This document shows positions 16,694 to 27,223 of a stretch of DNA of 33,869 nt, one piece after another; positions within the stretch are counted from its first letter, which is position 1, and the number at the start of each line of letters is the position of its first letter. The position numbers and the translations under genes are program-made. This DNA comes from AWTP1-13 sp035253505 (lineage in GTDB: Bacteria > Pseudomonadota > Alphaproteobacteria > Rhizobiales > Hyphomicrobiaceae). The notes beneath the pieces are model-generated. The model saw nothing but the letters and a program-made list of their open reading frames with translations, was not told where the DNA came from and ran no database searches. Location: contig DATFCC010000160.1 in assembly GCA_035253505.1 (NCBI GenBank), positions 1 to 33,869 on the forward strand, written 5' to 3'.

Positions 16694-16867
16694 TCAGGCA
16701 TTGCTTTCCTCGGATTTATCCGGGCCGCGATGCCGTGGCGCCTCGCCCTGGGACGCGGCCCGGGCCCTCGCCTGGCCCTTGCGCTTGGCGAGGTTCGCCC
16801 GCAGCTCGGCAGCGAGGCGCTGGCGCCGGTCGTCCCTGTGAGGGCCGTTCTTGGCTCCCGAAGTCAT
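16694..16867 (-). CDS. Small basic protein upstream of murA (57 residues)
   Basis: A 57-residue reading frame starts at an ATG (complement at 16865-16867) and ends in TGA at 16694-16696. It reads as a very basic, helical, Arg/Lys/Ala-rich peptide with RDDRRQRLAAELRANLAKRK near residues 11-30 and an acidic end DKSEESNA. AGGA lies about eleven bases upstream. Small proteins with a xxRRxRLAxxLRxNLxRRKxQAR core are recalled directly upstream of murA in alphaproteobacteria; that memory was not checked. It is 63 bases from murA on the same strand. Function is unknown; nucleic-acid or ribosome contact would fit the charge (inference). Confidence 0.75.
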   Translation of the reverse strand: MTSGAKNGPHRDDRRQRLAAELRANLAKRKGQARARAASQGEAPRHRGPDKSEESNA

Positions 16868-16949
16868 GCGTCACCAATCCTGCTCGCCGGATTCGCCGCC
16901 TCCCGCAAGCGGCCCGGCGGATCGCTCAGCATAGCGAACGCCGGGCAGC

Positions 16950-16978
16950 AAAAAAGGGCCGCTGGAAGCGGCCCTTTT
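16950..16978 (-). terminator. Intrinsic terminator after the outer-membrane protein gene
   Basis: Perfect 12-base arms AAAAGGGCCGCT (16952-16963) and AGCGGCCCTTTT (16967-16978) flank a GGA loop, 22 bases past the stop at 17001. On the minus strand the stem is followed by six T (complement of A 16950-16955), a textbook rho-independent terminator. It has U-rich tails both ways and could also work on the plus strand. Confidence 0.9.
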
Positions 16979-17000
16979 GATTTTCTTTCGGGTCGTACGG

Positions 17001-17738
17001 CTACTTCAGGGGCCGGTACTCGTCCCGATAGAGCTGGACGTTCAGGCGCGCCGTCACCGAATGGATCTGCGTGTCGTGATCCGTGATGGTGAAGGCGTTG
17101 GCTGCGGTCGTCACCCCGGTATAGTTCTCGCTGCCCAGGTCGATGTAACTGTATTCCAGGCCGAGACTCACGTTCCGCGTCACCTTCATCTCCACGCCGC
17201 CGCCCACGGTCCAGCCGTTGCGCCAGTCGTCGATGGAGAAGGAGTCGGGAAGGGCCGTGTTGGTGCCGGAGATGCCCACGTTGGCACCCGCCCAACCGGC
17301 CTTGACATAGATCAAGGCGCGGTCGGCGACGATGCCGAGCCGGCCGGTAACCGTGGCTATCGTGTCGATATCCGTGCTGTAGCGCACCGCTGCCGGATTG
17401 ACGGTGCTGCGATGGGTATCATCCAGGGTCGTGCCGCTGATCGAGGCCTCTACGCCGAAGACGACGTTCCCCGTCTGGAAATTGTAGCCGATCTGTCCAC
17501 CGCCGATGAAGCCGGAGCTGTCGTTGTTCACGCGCTCCCCGGTCAGGGACACATCTGCCCAGTCGACGGTCTGCCAAACCCCGCCGGCATGCGCGCCGAA
17601 GTAGAAGCCGGTCCAACTCGACAACGTCGGCGCGGAGTAGCGGGTGGGCCGATAGCCGTCCGCGGAAGCAGAAGACGCGCCCAACGCACACACCGCGCCG
17701 GCCACAATGCCGAGTGCGGCAACTCGAATTCGCTTCAT
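17001..17738 (-). CDS. Outer-membrane beta-barrel protein (opacity/Omp25-like)
   Basis: This 245-residue protein begins with a signal peptide (MKRIRVAALGIVAGAVC, cleavage after ASA near residue 27) and continues as an eight-stranded-barrel type sequence: WTGFYFGAHAGGVW, FIGGGQIGYNFQTGNVVFGVEA, TVTGRLGIVADRALIYVKAGWA, NGWTVGGGVEMKVTRNVSLGLEYSYIDLG, SVTARLNVQLY. The alternation of Gly and aromatic residues is typical of Omp25/Omp31 and opacity proteins. The terminal residue is Lys rather than the usual aromatic, with DEYRPLK added past the last strand. The ATG at 17738 has GAGGG upstream. A strong terminator follows. Confidence 0.88.
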   Translation of the reverse strand: MKRIRVAALGIVAGAVCALGASSASADGYRPTRYSAPTLSSWTGFYFGAHAGGVWQTVDWADVSLTGERVNNDSSGFIGGGQIGYNFQTGNVVFGVEASISGTTLDDTHRSTVNPAAVRYSTDIDTIATVTGRLGIVADRALIYVKAGWAGANVGISGTNTALPDSFSIDDWRNGWTVGGGVEMKVTRNVSLGLEYSYIDLGSENYTGVTTAANAFTITDHDTQIHSVTARLNVQLYRDEYRPLK

Positions 17739-18143
17739 TGTCTGCCCTCTGTCCTCTTGATGCCCCGCGAGCGTGATGTTGCACATGCACGCGCGAGCGT
17801 CCATCTCGGGCCACGCGATTGTTGGGGATCGTGGTCTGCATCACTGACACTGGCGTATTCGCCATAAAATGTAGCAATAACATCGTTCTAATCAGAGAAT
17901 GCGGCCGACGTCAGATGTGGCGCAGACGCATCGGTCGGCCTCAATCGAATCAGACGCCGGGTGGGCGCGTCGTGCGAGTCAAGCGGCCCGGAGCCGTCAT
18001 CAACTAGGGGCGCGAGCAGGCCTGCGGGTCGCCGTCGTCGGAAGGTCCCGGTACGCCGGTTTGCGCCGCCAACGCAGCCCTGCGCGCCCGCCATGGTGGC
18101 GCTGCCGCCCCTGTAGGGGGATGCAACTTGCGGTAGCCGACCG
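17739..18143. promoter_or_regulatory. 405-base gap with an AT-rich island upstream of the barrel gene
   Basis: No convincing gene is present. Bases 17850-17900 are far more AT-rich than their surroundings (CATAAAATGTAGCAATAACA region) and include a small palindrome TGGCG-TATT-CGCCA (17851-17864). This is the most probable promoter region for the outer-membrane protein on the minus strand, but no clean -35/-10 pair could be aligned. The right half carries short G/C palindromes such as CCCC-TGTA-GGGG (18108-18119), possibly the 3' end of the OsmC transcript. Confidence 0.35.
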
Positions 18144-18575
18144 TCAGGCGAGCTGCCAGTCGAGGGTGATGTCGGCCTTGAGCACCTTGGAGACCGGGCA
18201 GCCGGCCTTGGCGCCTTCAGCGATCGTCTGGAACTGCTCGCGGCTGACGCCCGGCACGTTGGCATCGAGCTTCAGCGCGGACTTGGAGATCTTGAAGCCC
18301 GCCCCCTCGGGCTCCAGCGTCACGGCCGCCGAGACGCCGAGCCGGGTGGGCGTGAACCCCGCCCCTTGCAGGGCGAAAGCCAGCGCCATGGCGAAGCAGC
18401 CGGCATGGGCGGCCGCGATCAGCTCTTCGGGGTTGGTGCCCTTCTGGTCGCCGAACCGGGTATTGAAGCCGTAGGGAGTGGACGACAGCACGCCGCTCTT
18501 GCTGGTGAGCGTGCCCTTGCCCTCCTTGCCCGTGCCCTGCCACTCGGCCTGTGCGGTTCTGGTGATTGCGGCCAT
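18144..18575 (-). CDS. osmC: OsmC family peroxiredoxin
   Basis: OsmC reduces organic hydroperoxides with a thiol pair in the cytoplasm. The 143-residue protein keeps the catalytic set: Arg40, Glu51, the peroxidatic Cys60 in AAAHAGCFAMAL and the resolving Cys126 in GCPVSK. NPEELIAAAHAGCFAMAL is the OsmC hallmark and separates it from Ohr-type proteins less strictly. Its ATG (complement 18573-18575) has GGAGG about seven bases upstream. It is divergent from the helicase gene, with about 200 bases between starts. It stands alone, not in an operon. Confidence 0.94.
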   Translation of the reverse strand: MAAITRTAQAEWQGTGKEGKGTLTSKSGVLSSTPYGFNTRFGDQKGTNPEELIAAAHAGCFAMALAFALQGAGFTPTRLGVSAAVTLEPEGAGFKISKSALKLDANVPGVSREQFQTIAEGAKAGCPVSKVLKADITLDWQLA

Positions 18576-18776
18576 CGTTGACCTCCTCCGCGACGCTTTT
18601 GAAGTGATCCGAAGTATCTAAGTGACCGGGCCACCGCGGCCAAGGGCGCAAGCAGGCGTCTTGGCCTGTCAGGGCGAGGCGGGCAGTCCCGATCGCCCTG
18701 TGTCCGGCCTTGGCGCCCTCGAACGAATCGTGATCAGCACAGGATCGAACCCAAATGACCGACCGGGCCCGTTCCG

Positions 18777-20858
18777 ATGCCGGCTGCGCACCACCTTGAA
18801 GCCCTCAACCCGGAGCAGCGCCGCGCCGTCGAGCACGGTGTGACCGGCCGCGGGGCCAATATTGCCGGTCCGCTGCTGGTGATCGCCGGCGCCGGCTCGG
18901 GCAAGACCAACACGCTGGTCCATCGCGTCGCCCACCTCCTCGTCAACGGGGCAGACCCGGGCCGCATCCTGCTGCTGACGTTCTCGCGCCGCGCCGCTGC
19001 CGAGATGGAGCGGCGCGTCGCTCGCATCGTCAATGCCACGCTCCGGGACACGTCCGGCGGCCGTGAACGCAGCCCCATCGCCTGGTCGGGGACCTTCCAT
19101 GCCATCGGCGCGCGGCTGTTGCGCATGTATGCGCATGCGATCGGGCTCGATCCCGGGTTCTCGATTCACGACCGCGAGGACTCGGCCGACTTGATGAATC
19201 TCGTGCGGCACGAGCTGGGGCTGTCCGACAAGGCCGAGCGCTTTCCCCTCAAGGCGACATGCCTCGCCATCTATTCGCGCGCCGTCAACGCCGCCGAGCC
19301 TCTCGACGACGTGCTCGGCAAGCAGTTTCCCTGGTGCGCGGAATGGAGCGAGGACCTGCGGCGCCTGTTTGCCGCCTACGTCGAGGCCAAGCAGGCACAG
19401 CACGTGCTCGACTACGACGATCTGCTGCTCTACTGGCGTGAGCTGATGGGCGTGAGCGAGCTGGCGGCGGGGGTGGGCGCCCTGTTCGATCACGTGCTGG
19501 TGGACGAGTACCAGGACACCAACGCCCTGCAGTCCTCGATCCTGCTGCGCATGAAGCCCGATGGCGCCGGACTTACTGTGGTCGGTGACGACGCCCAGGC
19601 GATCTACGGCTTCCGCGCCGCGACCGTGCGCAACATCCTCGACTTTCCGGCGCAATTCCAGCCGAGCGCACGGGTCGTCACGCTGGAGCAGAACTATCGC
19701 TCCACGCAGCCGATCCTGGCGGCATCCAATGCCGTCATCGGCCTCGCGCGCGAACGCTTCACCAAGAACCTGCGCACCAGCCGTAGCGGCGGCACGCGCC
19801 CGGCGCTGATGACGGTGCTCGACGACATCGGCCAGGTGGATTTCGTCGCGCGATCCATCCTGGAGAACCGCGAGGCCGGCATGCCGCTCAAGGACCAGGC
19901 GGTGCTGTTCCGCACCGCCCACCACAGCGCGATGCTGGAGATCGAGCTCGCCAGGCGCAACATCCCGTTCGTAAAATTCGGCGGCCTCAAGTTCGTCGAG
20001 GCGGCGCACGTGAAGGACATGCTGGCCGTGTTGCGCTGGGCGGAGAACCCTGCCGATCGCGTCACCGGCTTCCGCGTCCTCCAGCTCCTAGACGGTGTCG
20101 GGCCGGCGACGGCCGGCAAGGTGCTCGACCGCATGGCGGGGCGCTCGCCCGTCGACGCGCTTGCCACCTTCGCGGCACCGGCCAAGGCCGTCGTCGCCTG
20201 GCGCGATCTCGTCGCGCTGATGCAGCGGCTGCACGCGGAGGCCGCGGAGTGGCCGGCGGAGTTCGATCTCGTCCGGCAGTGGTACCAGCCGCATCTGGAG
20301 CAGCGTTACGCCGATGCCGCGGTGCGCACCGGCGATCTCGATCAGCTTCAGCGCATTGCGGCCGGCTATGCATCACGCTCGCATTTCCTGACCGACCTCA
20401 CGCTCGATCCGCCGGCCGCCACCAGCGACGAAGCCGGCCCGCCGCTGCTCGACGAGGACTACCTGATCCTCTCCACCATCCATTCCGCCAAGGGTCAGGA
20501 GTGGAAGGCGGTGTTCGTGCTCAACGTGGTGGACGGCTGCATTCCTTCCGACATGGCAACCGGCAGCACGGAGGAGATCGAGGAGGAGCGGCGCCTGCTG
20601 TACGTCGCCATGACACGTGCCAGGGACCAGCTTACCCTGGTGATCCCGCAGCGCTTTTACGTGCACCAGCAGGCCAGGCGCGGCGACAAGCACCTCTACG
20701 CCTCGCGCACGCGTTTCATCCCGGGCGGGATGGTGGATTTGTTCGAGGTGCGCTCGTGGCTGCCTTCGGCGCACGGTGTTGCGGGCGCGGCTGCATCGAC
20801 GGCGAGGATCGACATCGGTGCCCGCATGCGCCAGATGTGGCGCGGCACCGGCACTTGA
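18777..20858 (+). CDS. UvrD/PcrA-like ATP-dependent DNA helicase (SF1A)
   Basis: This 693-residue SF1 3'-5' helicase has the Q motif LNPEQRRAV near residue 10, Walker A GAGSGKT (38-44), motif Ia LLLTFSRRAA, Walker B VDEYQDTN (242-249), motif III VGDDAQAIYGFR (269-280), motif IV LEQNYRST (303-310), motif V STIHSAKGQEW and motif VI YVAMTRARDQL. It is a single polypeptide without RecB- or AddA-type nuclease sequence. It may be a UvrD/PcrA paralogue involved in repair or replication-conflict resolution; the shorter C-terminus suggests a paralogue rather than the main UvrD (inference). No clear ribosome site precedes the ATG at 18777. Confidence 0.93.
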   Translation: MPAAHHLEALNPEQRRAVEHGVTGRGANIAGPLLVIAGAGSGKTNTLVHRVAHLLVNGADPGRILLLTFSRRAAAEMERRVARIVNATLRDTSGGRERSPIAWSGTFHAIGARLLRMYAHAIGLDPGFSIHDREDSADLMNLVRHELGLSDKAERFPLKATCLAIYSRAVNAAEPLDDVLGKQFPWCAEWSEDLRRLFAAYVEAKQAQHVLDYDDLLLYWRELMGVSELAAGVGALFDHVLVDEYQDTNALQSSILLRMKPDGAGLTVVGDDAQAIYGFRAATVRNILDFPAQFQPSARVVTLEQNYRSTQPILAASNAVIGLARERFTKNLRTSRSGGTRPALMTVLDDIGQVDFVARSILENREAGMPLKDQAVLFRTAHHSAMLEIELARRNIPFVKFGGLKFVEAAHVKDMLAVLRWAENPADRVTGFRVLQLLDGVGPATAGKVLDRMAGRSPVDALATFAAPAKAVVAWRDLVALMQRLHAEAAEWPAEFDLVRQWYQPHLEQRYADAAVRTGDLDQLQRIAAGYASRSHFLTDLTLDPPAATSDEAGPPLLDEDYLILSTIHSAKGQEWKAVFVLNVVDGCIPSDMATGSTEEIEEERRLLYVAMTRARDQLTLVIPQRFYVHQQARRGDKHLYASRTRFIPGGMVDLFEVRSWLPSAHGVAGAAASTARIDIGARMRQMWRGTGT

Positions 20859-20935
20859 GTCGCGCGCCCTGAAACGTGCAAGCTGGGATGTTCCCGTAGC
20901 GACGGGGAGAGGGAGAACAGCAAATTGGAGGCGCC

Positions 20936-23239
<2,304 letters not shown>

Positions 23240-23259
23240 GCTGATCACGCCGCCAAAAC

Positions 23260-23307
23260 GCCGCAGCCGGCGGTATCCCTCCGCCTACTTCGAAAGACGG
23301 CTGCGGC
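23260..23307. terminator. Inverted repeat after tex, possible hairpin
   Basis: Perfect 9-base arms GCCGCAGCC (23260-23268) and GGCTGCGGC (23299-23307) are separated by 30 bases, starting 20 bases past the tex stop. There is no T-run, so intrinsic termination is doubtful; it may be a 3'-end structure. Confidence 0.4.
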
Positions 23308-23412
23308 ATACATTCTCAAGCATGTTGCCATGGCGCCCTGGCATGGACATGGTGCGTCGGCAGGATGCCGCGAGAGAAGCGGCATCGGCCGTGCGCAAGC
23401 GAGGGAATTGGA

Positions 23413-24264
23413 ATGACATCATACGGGTCCCGGGCGAGAATTTCGGCTGCGGGCTGTCTGGCCCTGGCCGCTGCCGTGATGCTTGCGGGGCTGTCGACCG
23501 CCGCGGGCGCCGCCGAGTGCGGCAATGACGGTTCGGGTTTCGATGCCTGGCTTGCGCAGACGAGGCAGCGCGCTGCCGCGCAGGGCATCTCGCCCGGCAC
23601 CATTTCCGCCGCTCTGTCCGGCCTCACTTACGATCCGACGGTGGTGCGCCTCGACCGCTCGCAGCGCTCCTTCAAGCTGTCCTTCGAGGAATTCTACGCG
23701 CGCCGCGTCGGCCCCGGACTGATGCGCCGCGGCCAGGCGCTGATGCGCACCCACCAGGCCACGCTCGACCGCATCGAGCAGAAGTTCGGCGTGCCGGCGC
23801 CCATTCTGATCTCCATCTGGGGGCTCGAGACCAACTACGGTGCCGACTCCAGCGGCAAGTTCTCCATCATCCGCTCGCTGGCCACGCTGGCCTACGACTG
23901 CCGGCGGCCGGAGTTCTTCACGCCGCATCTCATGGACGCGCTGCGCATCCTCGATCGCGGCGACCTGACGCTGGCGCAGATGCGCGGCGGTTGGGCCGGC
24001 GAGATCGGCCACACGCAGTTTCTCCCATCCGGCTACTACAAGTATGCCGTCGATTTCGACGGCGACGGCCGGCGCGACCTGGAGCGCAGCGTGCCCGACA
24101 TGCTGGCGTCGACCGCCAACTTCCTCAAGGGCCATGGCTGGCAGGCCGGCCAGGGCTGGGAGCCCGGCTCGGCCAACTACGCTGTGCTGAAGGACTGGAA
24201 TCGCGCCGAGGTCTATCAGCGCACGATCGCCACCATGGCCTCCAAGCTGCGCGAAGCGCCGTAG
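23413..24264 (+). CDS. MltB-type lytic murein transglycosylase
   Basis: This enzyme cleaves the MurNAc-GlcNAc bond of peptidoglycan to form 1,6-anhydro ends. The 283-residue protein has a signal peptide (basic start, hydrophobic 13-32, cleavage near AAGAA, residue 34) and lacks a lipobox Cys at the cleavage site, so it is probably soluble in the periplasm. The SLT_2 domain shows the catalytic Glu139 in ISIWGLETNYG, then SLATLAYDCRRPEFF and WAGEIGHTQFLPSGYYKYAVDFDGDG. No C-terminal peptidoglycan-binding domain is present. The ATG at 23413 follows GAGGGA. Confidence 0.92.
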   Translation: MTSYGSRARISAAGCLALAAAVMLAGLSTAAGAAECGNDGSGFDAWLAQTRQRAAAQGISPGTISAALSGLTYDPTVVRLDRSQRSFKLSFEEFYARRVGPGLMRRGQALMRTHQATLDRIEQKFGVPAPILISIWGLETNYGADSSGKFSIIRSLATLAYDCRRPEFFTPHLMDALRILDRGDLTLAQMRGGWAGEIGHTQFLPSGYYKYAVDFDGDGRRDLERSVPDMLASTANFLKGHGWQAGQGWEPGSANYAVLKDWNRAEVYQRTIATMASKLREAP

Positions 24265-24634
24265 GCAAGGCCCACGAGTTCCCTCTCGCCGCTCTTCGGT
24301 GGGGAGAGGGCTTGGGTGAGGGGCAGCGGTTTGCTCCGGCGTTTGTGGCGGCCCCTCCCGACCCTCTCCCGGCGCCGACGGTGCGCGCGGCCGAGATTGG
24401 AGATGCGCGGGGAGAGTGGGAAGACAGCCACGACACAATTCCCCGCCGGTGGCGCGTGCGGACAAGCTCGGCAATGCGCAGGGAGAGGGAAGGTGCGAGG
24501 GCGGCGCGCTGCGTAGGCATGGCTGGTCGACGGCGCGGCGCGTTTCATCGGATGGGCCGAGGCTGTATCCTCCGATCCTGCGGCGCGGCTGACCGAGCCA
24601 GAACAACAAGGCGCAGCGGGAGGAAGCGACTGCC
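24265..24634. other. 370-base gap with CCCTCTC/GAGAGGG repeat sequence
   Basis: No gene is seen. The left part has arms CCCTCTC (24281-24287) and GAGAGGG (24304-24310), followed by the GGGTGAGGGG motif (24315-24324), and the middle has more CCCTCTCCC and GGGGAGAG segments. Together they resemble the common alphaproteobacterial intergenic repeat of the 'CCCTCTCCCC...GGGGAGAGGGTTGGGTGAGGGG' type, partly degenerate (recalled, not searched). The right end carries GGGAGGAAG, the ribosome site of the GMC gene. Confidence 0.65.
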
Positions 24635-26341
24635 ATGATCTACGACTTCATCATTGTCGGTGGCGGCTCGGCCGGTTCGGTGCTGGCAAACCGGCTCTCC
24701 GCGAAAAGCGGCAACCAGGTGCTGCTGCTGGAAGCGGGCCAGGACACCCCGCACGGCAAGGTGCCGCCCGAGGTGCTCGACAGCTATCCTGGCACGGCCT
24801 ACTTCGACCCGCGCTTCCACTGGACCGAGCTCAAGGTCCGCACCGAGGTCGTCTCCCACAACAATCCGCAGGAGAGCCCGCCGCCGCTGCGCAAGTATGA
24901 GCAGGCGCGCATCCTGGGCGGCGGCTCCTCCATCAACGGCCAACTCGCCAACCGTGGCGCGCCGGCCGACTTCGAGGAGTGGGTGGAGCGCGGCGCGCGC
25001 GGCTGGGGCTGGAAGGACGTGCTGCCCTTCTACAAGAAGGTCGAGCGCGACATGGATTTCGACGGGCCTCTGCATGGCAAGGAAGGCCGCATCCCCGTGC
25101 GGCGCATTTTCCCCGAGCAGTGGACCGAGCACGCCAAGCACAGTGCCAAGGCGTTTCAGGAGGCAGGCTTCACGTTTCTTCCCGACCAGAACGGCGAATG
25201 GCAGGACGGCTACTATCCGATCACCATCTCCAACGCCTACGAGCGGCGCGTATCGGCGGCCATCGGCTACCTCGATCCGGCCACGCGGCAGCGCCCCAAC
25301 CTGAAGATCTCGACCGACACGCAGGTCGCCGAGCTGCTGTTCGAGGGCAAGCGCTGCGTCGGCGTCGTCGCCTACATCAAGGGTGCGCGCACCGAGTTCA
25401 AGGCGCGCGAGGTGATCTTGTCGTGCGGGGCTATCCACTCGCCCGCCCACCTGCTGCGGGCAGGCATCGGGCCCGTCGGGCATCTGAAGGACCTGGGCAT
25501 CGACGTGCGGCATGCGCTCGCGGGCGTCGGCCAGCGGCTGATGGACCACCCCTCCATGTCGGTGTCGGCCTACGTCAAGCCGCATGCACGCGTCAACGAG
25601 TACACGCGCCGGCACATCCAGGTCGGCCTGCGCTATTCCTCGAAGCTGCCCGGCATGCACGAGGGCGACATGTTCGTCGTCGCCGTCACCAAGTCGGCGT
25701 GGCACGCGGTGGGCGAGCGCATCGCCTCGTTCCTCACCGCGGTCTATCACACGACATCGGAGCGGGGCGAGGTCAAGCTCACCTCACGTGACTGGCGCAC
25801 CGAGCCGGTGGCCGAATTCAACCTGCTCTCCGACCGCCGCGACCTGGAGCGGTTGATGCACGCCTTCCGCATGATGGGCAAGCTCTACGCCACCCCGGCC
25901 ATGCAGGCCGTCACGTCCGATCCCTTCCCGGCCAGCTATTCCGAACGCGTGCGCAGCGTGGGCGTCGTCAATACGCGCAACAAGATCATCACCGGCGTCG
26001 CCGGCATGCTGCTCGACGGCCCCGCGGCGCTGCGGACCTGGATGATCCGCAACTTCATCACCGAGGGCTTCAAGTTCGAGGAGGTGATGACCGACGACGA
26101 TGCCTGCGAGGCGTTCGTGCGCAAGGCGGCGATCGGCGTGTGGCATGCCTCGTGCAGTTGCCGCATGGGCGCCGATGGCGACCCGATGGCGGTGACCGAC
26201 AGTCAGGGCCGCGTGCGCGGGATGTCAGGCCTGCGCGTGGTTGACGCCTCGATATTCCCCGTCGTTCCCTGCGCCAACACCAACTTCCCGACCCTCATGA
26301 CCGCGGAGAAGATCTCCGACACGATCGTGCAGGGGGCGTGA
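24635..26341 (+). CDS. GMC family oxidoreductase (choline dehydrogenase-like)
   Basis: This FAD enzyme of the glucose-methanol-choline family has 568 residues. It opens with FIIVGGGSAGSVLANRLS (dinucleotide motif), then the FAD-covering segment ARILGGGSSINGQLANRG near 92-109, the GMC signature 2-like REVILSCGAIHSPAHLL near 263, and the C-terminal active-site pair His504 in GVWHASCSCRMG and Asn548/Asn550 in CANTNFPTLMTAEK. Such enzymes oxidise alcohols or polyols and pass electrons to quinone or O2. There is no signal peptide, so it is cytoplasmic. The ATG follows GGGAGGAA. Substrate unknown; no betaine aldehyde dehydrogenase gene is nearby, so choline is not favoured. Confidence 0.94.
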   Translation: MIYDFIIVGGGSAGSVLANRLSAKSGNQVLLLEAGQDTPHGKVPPEVLDSYPGTAYFDPRFHWTELKVRTEVVSHNNPQESPPPLRKYEQARILGGGSSINGQLANRGAPADFEEWVERGARGWGWKDVLPFYKKVERDMDFDGPLHGKEGRIPVRRIFPEQWTEHAKHSAKAFQEAGFTFLPDQNGEWQDGYYPITISNAYERRVSAAIGYLDPATRQRPNLKISTDTQVAELLFEGKRCVGVVAYIKGARTEFKAREVILSCGAIHSPAHLLRAGIGPVGHLKDLGIDVRHALAGVGQRLMDHPSMSVSAYVKPHARVNEYTRRHIQVGLRYSSKLPGMHEGDMFVVAVTKSAWHAVGERIASFLTAVYHTTSERGEVKLTSRDWRTEPVAEFNLLSDRRDLERLMHAFRMMGKLYATPAMQAVTSDPFPASYSERVRSVGVVNTRNKIITGVAGMLLDGPAALRTWMIRNFITEGFKFEEVMTDDDACEAFVRKAAIGVWHASCSCRMGADGDPMAVTDSQGRVRGMSGLRVVDASIFPVVPCANTNFPTLMTAEKISDTIVQGA

Positions 26342-26347
26342 TGTCCC

Positions 26348-26434
26348 GTAGGTTGGGTCAAGCGTCAGCGAGGACCCGACACAAATATGCGCGCAATGCG
26401 TTGTTGGGTCGGCGCTTCGCTTGACCCAACCTAC
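26348..26434. repeat. Long inverted repeat after the GMC gene (17-base perfect arms)
   Basis: GTAGGTTGGGTCAAGCG (26348-26364) pairs perfectly with CGCTTGACCCAACCTAC (26418-26434). The inside also pairs in part, with GGACCCGACA against TGTTGGGTC, giving an imperfect 87-base hairpin. It begins 7 bases past the GMC stop and ends 67 bases before the glutathione transferase start. The TAGGTTGGGT type is a widespread dispersed intergenic repeat in proteobacteria (recalled, not searched). It may limit read-through between the two genes. Confidence 0.85.
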
Positions 26435-26501
26435 ATAAGGCGGACGGCGACAGAATCCTCAGATCGCCCCGGTGACCAGATGGCGTCGAGCGGAGTTTCA
26501 G

Positions 26502-27206
26502 ATGGCAGACCTTTCAGGCTTTCCGATCACCAAGCGCTGGCCGGCGAAGCACCCGGACCGGCTGCAGCTCTATTCGCTGCCGACGCCGAACGGCGTGAAG
26601 GTGTCGATCATGCTGGAGGAGATCGCGCTGCCGTATGAGCCGCACACGATCAACATCGGCCAGAATGAGAGCTGGACACCGGAATTCCTGTCGCTCAATC
26701 CGAACGGCAAGATCCCCGCGATCATCGATCCCGACGGCCCCGGCGGCAGGCCGCTCGGCCTCTTCGAGTCCGGCGCCATCCTGCTATACCTCGGCGAGAA
26801 GACGGGCAAGCTGCTGCCCGCCGACCCCGCGCGCCGCTACGAGACTATCCAGTGGGTGTTCTTCCAGATGGCGTTCATCGGGCCGATGTTCGGGCAGGTC
26901 GGCTTCTTCTACAAGTTCGCCGGCCGCGAAATCGAGGACAAACGGCCGCTCGAGCGCTATCGCGACGAGTCCAAACGCCTGCTGGGCGTGATGGACACCC
27001 AGCTTGCGGGCCGCCAGTGGATCATGGGCGACGACTACACCATCGCTGACATCTCCATGCTGGGCTGGGTGCGCAACCTGATCGGCTTCTATGGCGCGCG
27101 CGAACTGGTCGCGTACGACAGCCTGAAGCACGTTCCGGGCTGGCTCGAGCGCGCCCTTGCAAGGCCTGCCGTCAAGCGCGGCCTGGAGATCCCGAAGCGT
27201 CCGTAG
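26502..27206 (+). CDS. Nu-class-like glutathione S-transferase (YfcG/YghU type)
   Basis: The 234-residue protein resembles E. coli YfcG and YghU, nu-class glutathione transferases with disulfide-bond reductase activity. It shows the Thr-Pro-Asn-Gly active-site loop in YSLPTPNGVKVSIMLEE (28-31), NPNGKIPAIIDPDGP (cis-Pro72), the insertion GGRPLGLFESGAILLYLGEKTG with the Glu-Ser pair 89-90, and a helical C-terminal domain with MGDDYTIADISMLGWVRNL. GGAG lies six bases before the ATG at 26502. It is likely a cytoplasmic thiol-disulfide or peroxide-reducing enzyme. It follows the GMC gene but is separated from it by a strong hairpin. Confidence 0.92.
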   Translation: MADLSGFPITKRWPAKHPDRLQLYSLPTPNGVKVSIMLEEIALPYEPHTINIGQNESWTPEFLSLNPNGKIPAIIDPDGPGGRPLGLFESGAILLYLGEKTGKLLPADPARRYETIQWVFFQMAFIGPMFGQVGFFYKFAGREIEDKRPLERYRDESKRLLGVMDTQLAGRQWIMGDDYTIADISMLGWVRNLIGFYGARELVAYDSLKHVPGWLERALARPAVKRGLEIPKRP

Positions 27207-27223
27207 GCAGCCGGACCGTTCAC

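Noticed and set aside
17819..18007. 62-codon plus-strand frame upstream of the barrel gene
   Set aside because: No ribosome site or family-like sequence, and it overlaps the probable promoter region.
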